From a bacterium (GTDB lineage Bacteria > Chloroflexota > Chloroflexia > Chloroflexales > Kallotenuaceae): DNA of 42,229 bases. The number at the start of each line of letters is the position of its first letter. Within the stretch, counting starts at the first letter, position 1. This document shows positions 37,585-42,229 of the stretch, piece by piece. The position numbers and the translations under genes were made by a program. The DNA is taken from positions 1-42,229 of the forward strand of contig JADDQE010000007.1 in the NCBI GenBank assembly GCA_016781525.1, given 5' to 3'. The notes under the pieces were generated by a model. That model was given only the letters and a program-made list of their open reading frames with translations. It was not told the origin of the DNA and ran no database searches.

Positions 37585-37953
37585 CTACCCAGAGCAATAG
37601 CGGGCAACGGTCTTCATCAATCGGTCGAAGTCAAGCGGCTTGGGTAGGAAGGCCTCGGCTGGTATCTCTGCAGTAACCTCCTTGGTCACATGCGCTGTGA
37701 TCACCGCCACTGGAATCGGGGCGAGGTCGGGGTCGCGCAGCTGCTCGGCTCGGAACTCTTGCCCATTCATGATCGGCATCTTGAGGTCGAGTACAATCAA
37801 GCCCGGCCGCGAGCCAGCTCGCAGGTAGTCTAGCGCGTCGAGCCCATTTGCTGCCGTCACTACCCGGTAGCCTTCATCTGTTAAAACCATCGTCAATACC
37901 TGCCGGATCGCCACATCGTCGTCAACGACTAGAACTGTATTCGGAGTGTGCAT
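37585..37953 (-). CDS. Single-domain response regulator (CheY-like receiver)
   Basis: 122 residues, one receiver domain without an output domain. The acidic pocket DDD is at 11-13, the phospho-acceptor Asp56 in LIVLDLKMPIMNGQEF, the Thr/Ser position in AVITAH, and the conserved Lys105 in FLPKPLDFD. It should be phosphorylated by a histidine kinase encoded elsewhere and act by protein contact. The ATG at 37953 lies three bases after AGGAG, a tight but usable gap. gnd lies 110 bp further upstream on the opposite side and need not be related. Confidence 0.94.
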   Translation of the reverse strand: MHTPNTVLVVDDDVAIRQVLTMVLTDEGYRVVTAANGLDALDYLRAGSRPGLIVLDLKMPIMNGQEFRAEQLRDPDLAPIPVAVITAHVTKEVTAEIPAEAFLPKPLDFDRLMKTVARYCSG

Positions 37954-38617
37954 CTCTCCTGTCCTTTCTTCCGTGTAAGCTGCTAAAGCGCTGACCGGGA
38001 TGTGGGCCAGGCTGCTTGAGCCACCCCGCCGGCAGTCTCCAACCCTTCCACTCCAGGTTCAGTGTACTTCCTTAGTGTCGATAACAAGCGGACGCTCGGT
38101 AGCCAGGCCGGCGTGCCCCACGTACTTTGGCGAAGGGTCGTTGGGGAGCCGGTACACAAGTAGGCATGACAGCCCTTTTTGATGCAGTGATGCGACCCGA
38201 AGGGTACCGGCATGGCCTGGTTGTTCGAGCAGTCCAACATCCTCCAGCTAGATGACTTTGGTACCGAAGTCTAGCCGAAGGTTGTGCGAGCAAGGGAGGA
38301 GGTTAAGGAGATATTAAGAAGAAATGCAGGGAATAAGGAGACCTTAGGCCAACTCTCAATCTGGCAATAGCTCCCGGAGCTGGCCAAGCGTTCCGGAGAA
38401 ACGCCGCAAGTTTACACTGGTGCTTTCACCGGCAGCTGGCCTGCTTCTCGCGTTATGGTGATACGCGACGGGTAGCCGAGCTGCCCACGGGGGTTGCCGA
38501 TCCGTCGCCGCCTAGACGCAGTGCCCAGCACGCTGACACGGGTAGCACTCGGCATGGTCGGCGCGGAGCGACTGGTGGCCGCGCGGCTGCGTGCGTCGTC
38601 TCTGAGCGAAAGCACAG
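37954..38617. other. 664-bp stretch without a convincing gene
   Basis: Open frames here (for example minus 37983-38240 and 38412-38615) have odd composition, no ribosome binding site and no recognisable motif. I see no clear RNA gene, repeat or mobile element remnant. The stretch before 37954 on the minus strand should hold the promoter of the receiver gene. Confidence 0.4.
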
Positions 38618-38872
38618 CTAGGCCGGCGCTGCTAGCAGCTCATGGATAAAGGTTGTCATGTCGTGGCGAAAGTTAACGCGCTCGCGAGGATCGGCGTACC
38701 GCCGCATGATCGCGTTGGCGAGCTTAATCACTGTCTGGCTATCGGCGACCTCGCCAACGGCCAGGGGTGTGTTGGATACCCATGGAAACGCGATACGCCA
38801 TGAGTTCGATGCAACCAAGTCGACGTTCACGCCGAGCTGACGTAAAACCGAGACGGCCTCGTGCGGAAGCAT
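38618..38872 (-). CDS. Small protein of unknown function
   Basis: 84 residues from the ATG at 38872, which has GGAG seven bases upstream. An ATG at 39004 would add 44 residues, but that stretch contains the selD terminator hairpin and has no good binding site, so I prefer the shorter form. The start MLPHEAVSVLRQLGVNVDLV and the charged C-terminal helix (NFRHDMTTFIHELL) suggest a small globular cytoplasmic protein. Not recognised. It lies downstream of selD on the same strand, behind its terminator. Confidence 0.55.
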   Translation of the reverse strand: MLPHEAVSVLRQLGVNVDLVASNSWRIAFPWVSNTPLAVGEVADSQTVIKLANAIMRRYADPRERVNFRHDMTTFIHELLAAPA

Positions 38873-38957
38873 TGGGGGGCTCCATTTCAGCCCTCTGCTC
38901 GAGTGCCGCAGCACCTGGAGGGCGGGGTAATGTTTGTACTCACTATAACGAGACGAA

Positions 38958-38993
38958 GGACCAGCCGTTACGGCTTTCGGCCGCGGCTGGTCC
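38958..38993 (-). terminator. Terminator of selD
   Basis: A 10-bp stem (GGACCAGCCG at 38958-38967 with CGGCTGGTCC at 38984-38993) encloses a nested GGC/GCC pair. It lies about 105 bp after the selD stop, and the minus strand continues TTCGTCTCGTT. Confidence 0.65.
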
Positions 38994-39098
38994 AGAATAG
39001 ACATAGTCGCTTTAGCAAGGCCCTAAATGACGGGATGTCTCCCCGAGACGGCTATGCCTAGTTAAGGGCGGGCCGCCTGATTGAGCTAGGACCAAGGA

Positions 39099-40166
39099 CT
39101 AGCTAACTTCGATGCCGCTCCCAGCGACGACCTCTCCGATGCACCAGCACCCGTGATTTGCCGCGACGTAGCGTGCTTGTAGCTCGTCTGCCGCTTCTGC
39201 CGCCACCGCGAGAAAAAGCCCACCTGAGGTTTGCGGATCGAACAACAACAGCTGTTGTCCCTCGTCGATATTCGTGCTATAGCGCACATAGCCGTCCTGC
39301 TCAAGAAAAGCCTTGTTACGATATAAGCCACCCGGAGCGATACCGCGACGAGCGTAGTCCAGTGCGCCTGGCAGAAGTGGTACGGCGGACGCCGTGATCC
39401 GCAAGCCGACGTCGCTGTTCCGGGCGACCTCGGCAGCGTGCCCTAACAGGCCAAAGCCGGTAATATCGGTGGCGCTATGGACCGCGCTCGAGCCATCAGC
39501 GGCAGGCCGTAAGCCTTGCGCGATCTCAGCTCCCACCTTGTTCAACATCAGCATGTTTGCAACCGCGGCGTCGAGATGTGCCGTATCTCCCACGTTGCGC
39601 TTGATCGCGGTGGTAATGATGCCGGTACCGAGGGGTTTCGTCAGGAAGAGCACATCGCCTGGCTGCGCGTTCGCTTTCGCCGTGACCTGCGAAGGCGCAA
39701 GCAGCCCCGTGACACAGAGCCCGTATTTCGGCTCGTTGTCGACGACCGTATGTCCGCCCGCCAGAACCGCTCCGGCCTCGGCAACCTTGTCGGCACCGCC
39801 CTGCAGGATCGCCTGCATAACCGCCGACGGCAAGTCCTCGGGAAAGGCGGCGATTGCCAACGCCAAGATCGGCCGTGCGCCCATCGCGTAGATGTCGCTC
39901 AGCGCATTAGCAGCTGCAATCGCACCATAGGTGTAGGGGTCGTCGACAACGGGCGGAAAGAAGTCCACCGTCTGGACGATCGCCTGCTGCGCGTTGATCT
40001 GGTAGACTGCCGCATCATCGCTCACGTCGAGACCGACCAGCAGGTTTGGATGCGTTGGCAGCCGTAACCCAGCAAGCACTGTTGATAGGGCACCCGGCCC
40101 CATTTTGGCTGCTCAGCCAGCGCACGAGGCTAGGTCGGTTAGCCGGATTTGTTCGCGTGTCTGCAT
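39099..40166 (-). CDS. selD: Selenophosphate synthetase, selenocysteine-containing (TGA = Sec18)
   Basis: SelD makes monoselenophosphate from selenide and ATP, the selenium donor for selenocysteine. The body is canonical: VDFFPPVVDDPYTYGAIAA, NALSDIYAMGARPI, AEAGAVLAGGHTVVD, TKPLGTGIITTA, DVTGFGLLGH, FDPQTSGGL. A start at the internal ATG 40103 would leave out the whole catalytic N-terminus. The in-frame ATG at 40166 has AAGGA six bases upstream and reads MQTREQIRLTDLASCAG, then TGA (40113-40115), then AAKMGPGALSTVLAGL. This matches the known SelD N-terminus, where Cys or Sec precedes the catalytic Lys by three residues (Sec18, Lys21). With Sec the protein has 355 residues. A SECIS-like hairpin follows the TGA. 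selA, selB and selC are not in the window. I consider the Sec reading very likely. Confidence 0.93.
40085..40115 (-). promoter_or_regulatory. selD UGA codon and candidate bacterial SECIS hairpin
   Basis: The UGA is at 40113-40115. Nine bases later the mRNA folds AUGGGGC (from 40103) against GCCCUAU (to 40085), seven pairs including one G-U, with apical loop CGGGU. The loop starts 16 bases after the UGA and has G as its second base. This agrees with the described bacterial SECIS pattern: a short stem close behind the UGA with G among the first two loop bases. The fold was worked out by hand. Confidence 0.75.
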
Positions 40167-40412
40167 CTACGTTCCTTATAACTGACAGGAGTTACGCGGC
40201 CAGATCAGAGCTGGTCATTCAACTCGTGACAGCCACGTCCGTTCTCTTACTTAGGTGTGCCTGATTACACCTACGGGTCCACACAAGCACACCACAAAAA
40301 CTCCACCGCTCGATGCTGCCGCAGGCATCTCGACTCGAGCTCTGGAACGACGGCGTACGTACCTGTATTTAACGATCAGGGTCGGCCGCCCACAGGTCGC
40401 GGACGTTTTCCT

Positions 40413-41255
40413 CTAGTTTCCGGCGATCAACTCTGCCGCGACTGCCCGCGCCTGTTTTTGTAGCGTTGCAATATCGGAGGCGTCCGGCCGAAGCCGAGCA
40501 TAGCGATCCAGATCTTCGAGGCCGCTATGAAGCTGCCCCACTCTTATGCGAAGCAGCCCACGGTCGCGTACCTCGCTAGGGTCATTGCGCTCCACTAGGA
40601 ACAGTCGCTCCACGGCTGCTAGGGCTTTGGCAAAGGCCGCGCGCTCCACATATGCCACTTTGAGGTTGCGCAGCATCCGTACCAGAATCTCGCGCTTGGT
40701 CGGCGGCTGCATCACCCGGGCCATCAAGGTCGAGGGCGCTCCTCCAAAATAGGCCGCGAGGTGGTCGGCACATTCGGATGCGCTCCACATGCGCCCGCGG
40801 TGAAATGGATCAATTACAAGATCACCGCTCGGACTTGGATATCGAACCAAAAAATGTCCCGGCATCGCGAACCCGACCAACGGAAGCTCGAGGCGCCACC
40901 CAACTTCAAGATAGACGAGTGCAAGCGTGATCGGTAGACCCGTGCGCCTCGCTAAAACGCGGTCGAGATAGCTGTTGGCCGGGTCGTTGTACTCGCTGGT
41001 GTTGCCGGTGAACTCGAGCTCGTCAAAGAGGTAGCCATTCAGTGCGCCGACCTGCTCACCCGGCGTGTCCAGCCCTCTGAGCCGCAGCCGTACGTCGGCG
41101 GCAAGGGCATCCAGCTGCTCGAGCACAGGCGGCAGCGCCTCCAGCTCCTGGTCTTCCCACGCGATACACGCCGCCGCCTCGCCAAGGTTGAGCTGCTCCT
41201 CGGGTAGCCGGATCAATGCGCGGAAGTGCCGCCGGGCTGGTAACTGGGATCTCAT
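40413..41255 (-). CDS. SirB1 / transglutaminase-like family protein with TPR-like C-terminus
   Basis: 280 residues from the ATG at 41255. The N-terminal helical part leads to a transglutaminase-like core: LNGYLFDELEFTGNTSEYNDPANSYLDRVLARRTGLPITLALVYLEVGWRL holds the standard SirB1 run, followed by FAMPGHFLVRY and LVIDPFHRGRM. The C-terminal third is helical and repeat-like (ALAAVERLFLVERNDPSEVRDRG). In this family the active-site Cys of transglutaminases is usually absent, so enzymatic activity is doubtful; the role is unknown. The ATG has no binding site, but TACAAT at 41266-41271 lies 10 bases upstream, so the mRNA may be leaderless or nearly so. A TTG at 41318 is possible. Confidence 0.85.
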   Translation of the reverse strand: MRSQLPARRHFRALIRLPEEQLNLGEAAACIAWEDQELEALPPVLEQLDALAADVRLRLRGLDTPGEQVGALNGYLFDELEFTGNTSEYNDPANSYLDRVLARRTGLPITLALVYLEVGWRLELPLVGFAMPGHFLVRYPSPSGDLVIDPFHRGRMWSASECADHLAAYFGGAPSTLMARVMQPPTKREILVRMLRNLKVAYVERAAFAKALAAVERLFLVERNDPSEVRDRGLLRIRVGQLHSGLEDLDRYARLRPDASDIATLQKQARAVAAELIAGN

Positions 41256-41519
41256 GCTGTCTACGATTGTACCACGCCCTCGGAACGGCGAATGACGTCC
41301 TGACTGATTTTCGAGCAAGGAACAGCCGACCAGCGGTTAGGCCGAGGCAGCTACAGACTGAGCATGGATGCGGCGAATCGAGGAGTGCGCGGAAAACTTG
41401 GTACTGAGGTACTATTCAATGTGCAGCCGGTGCGTGTTATACTCTGGTTGACCGTAGGGTCGAGCTGACTGGGGGGTGGGCTCGAACCTGCGGTCACTTG
41501 ATTCCGGCTAGAACGTGGT

Positions 41520-41942
41520 CTAGGCAGGCAAGTGAACCACCGACGGCGCCGTTGGTCGAGCGACCGTGGCGTGGTGTGGGACTGAACGTCCGTCTTCGCC
41601 GAGCTTCGCCAGAATTTCTTGAAGCTCATACAGGCTGCTTACCAGCGTGAGCCCTCCGCTGCTTTGAGCTACCTGCCCACGCCAGTTTTCCCTTGGCAAA
41701 ATAAGAACGGGCAGCCCCGAGCGCATGTTGCTGACTGCCGTCAATAGTGCCTCGCCCGGCCCCGCAAGCATTCTCGAGTCAATGATGATTGCCGCGATCT
41801 CGCTCTGTGCGATGACCTTGACTGCGACCTCACGACTATCGGCCTCGAGCACTGCCGCCCGACTGAGCGAGGTGATCATGCGCCGAAGTACGTGCCGCAT
41901 CGTTGCTTCAGGATGGCAGATAAGGATGTTCAAGGGTTCCAT
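41520..41942 (-). CDS. Receiver-like (CheY-type) protein
   Basis: 140 residues. Strand 1 NILICHPEATMRHVLRRMI, a following helix and the segment IAAIIIDSRMLAGPGEALL fit a receiver fold, with Asp55 in the phospho-acceptor position. However, the usual acidic pair after strand 1 is replaced (HPE), and no conserved Lys is evident in the C-terminal part, so classical phosphorylation is uncertain. Residues after about 110 form a flexible tail rich in Pro, Ala and Val. The ATG at 41942 lies about nine bases after GGAAA. It is the third receiver-type gene within 7 kb without a histidine kinase nearby. Confidence 0.7.
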   Translation of the reverse strand: MEPLNILICHPEATMRHVLRRMITSLSRAAVLEADSREVAVKVIAQSEIAAIIIDSRMLAGPGEALLTAVSNMRSGLPVLILPRENWRGQVAQSSGGLTLVSSLYELQEILAKLGEDGRSVPHHATVARPTAPSVVHLPA

Positions 41943-42203
41943 GATGTGATTTCCGCAACTCAGCGGCTTACCTACGATTGTATCTCGTAGTATAGGCCCA
42001 CTACCTTACCGCCTACCTAACCATGCCTTCTGGCACGGCCTGCCATGATCCGGCGACCGAGACCATGGCTGCACGCACCTGCGGGGAAAAGTGCCCGATG
42101 CGGCGGTGGTCCCGTCGGCGCGGCCAGCAGGCCCGCTGGTAGGCAGCGACCGAGCTGCACTAGCTTGCGCGCATGGCGTTAGTAGTCGTGGGACGCGTGT
42201 GGG

Positions 42204-42209
42204 TATAAT
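42204..42209 (+). promoter_or_regulatory. TATAAT -10 hexamer before a gene leaving the window
   Basis: A perfect TATAAT at 42204-42209 lies nine bases before an ATG at 42219. The ATG is followed by only three further codons before the window ends. The -35 is weak. If real, the message would be leaderless or have a very short leader. Confidence 0.4.
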
Positions 42210-42229
42210 CACGGTGAGATGACGGCCGT

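Noticed and set aside
38873-39004. N-terminal extension of the small protein downstream of selD
   Set aside because: The segment contains the selD terminator stem and lacks a ribosome binding site, while the ATG at 38872 has one.
40167-40412. Search for a tRNA-Sec gene (selC) beside selD
   Set aside because: No long acceptor/T-arm pairing or TCA anticodon arm is visible on either strand in this gap.
41465-41490. tRNA-like T-loop (GGTTCGAGCC on the minus strand)
   Set aside because: The flanking bases do not form a 5-bp T-stem and no acceptor or anticodon arm can be built.

Overview
The window (about 42 kb, GC-rich, densely coding on both strands) looks like chromosome of a member of the Chloroflexota. 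That placement is inference: it rests on the mix of families (a BTAD/AAA/TPR regulator, SpoIIE phosphatases with STAS partners, secreted proteins of a kind I associate with Chloroflexia, a type I pullulanase, a GH116 enzyme), not on a marker gene. I found no rRNA, tRNA, CRISPR array, insertion sequence, prophage or integrase.

Layout. 0-5 kb: a secreted protein of unknown function, a lipoprotein with a glycosidase-like TIM barrel, a secreted protein of unknown function, and phosphopentomutase (deoB). 5-10 kb: a membrane-anchored cupredoxin and a partner-switching operon (SpoIIE phosphatase fused to an anti-sigma-type kinase domain, two STAS proteins, one unknown protein). 10-18 kb: a CrtI-like flavoprotein, a broken membrane sensor, a GH116 glucosidase and a large SARP-type regulator with a broken C-terminus. 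18-22 kb: an ABC-F ATPase and two small membrane proteins. 22-28 kb: an erythromycin-esterase-like enzyme, a formyltransferase, YggX, an ATP-grasp enzyme, a DsrE-like protein, a VOC protein and an AraC-type regulator. 28-35 kb: pullulanase, a DUF1499 protein, a YgjP-type metallopeptidase, a small membrane protein and a TPR-SpoIIE phosphatase. 35-42 kb: three receiver or receiver-like proteins, 6-phosphogluconate dehydrogenase, selenophosphate synthetase (selD) and a SirB1-type protein.

The strongest result is selD. Automatic calling would start it at an internal ATG (40103). A good ribosome binding site and ATG lie 63 bases further upstream (40166), and the reading frame between them contains one TGA (40113-40115), exactly where SelD proteins carry catalytic Cys or Sec. 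A 7-bp hairpin with a G in the second loop position begins 9 bases after the TGA, as expected for a bacterial SECIS. The organism therefore very probably makes selenocysteine, and this SelD is itself a selenoprotein.

A second unexplained signal is a promoter-like element found three times, always on the + strand before a + strand gene (cupredoxin, SpoIIE operon, membrane-protein pair). It has two CGTAACG repeats with a 12-bp period, a conserved AG(C/G)AGACG block and a TAnnnT hexamer exactly 27 bp after the second repeat starts. It looks like the binding site of one regulator, or an alternative promoter class, joining these three loci.

Four genes between 8.2 and 18.3 kb are interrupted: two single-base frameshifts and two TAG codons where the frame continues with family-like sequence. 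Real decay and assembly error cannot be told apart from the sequence alone. Other regulatory structure includes a perfect 15-bp inverted repeat touching the gnd ribosome binding site, paired dyads before the pullulanase gene, and several clear terminators.
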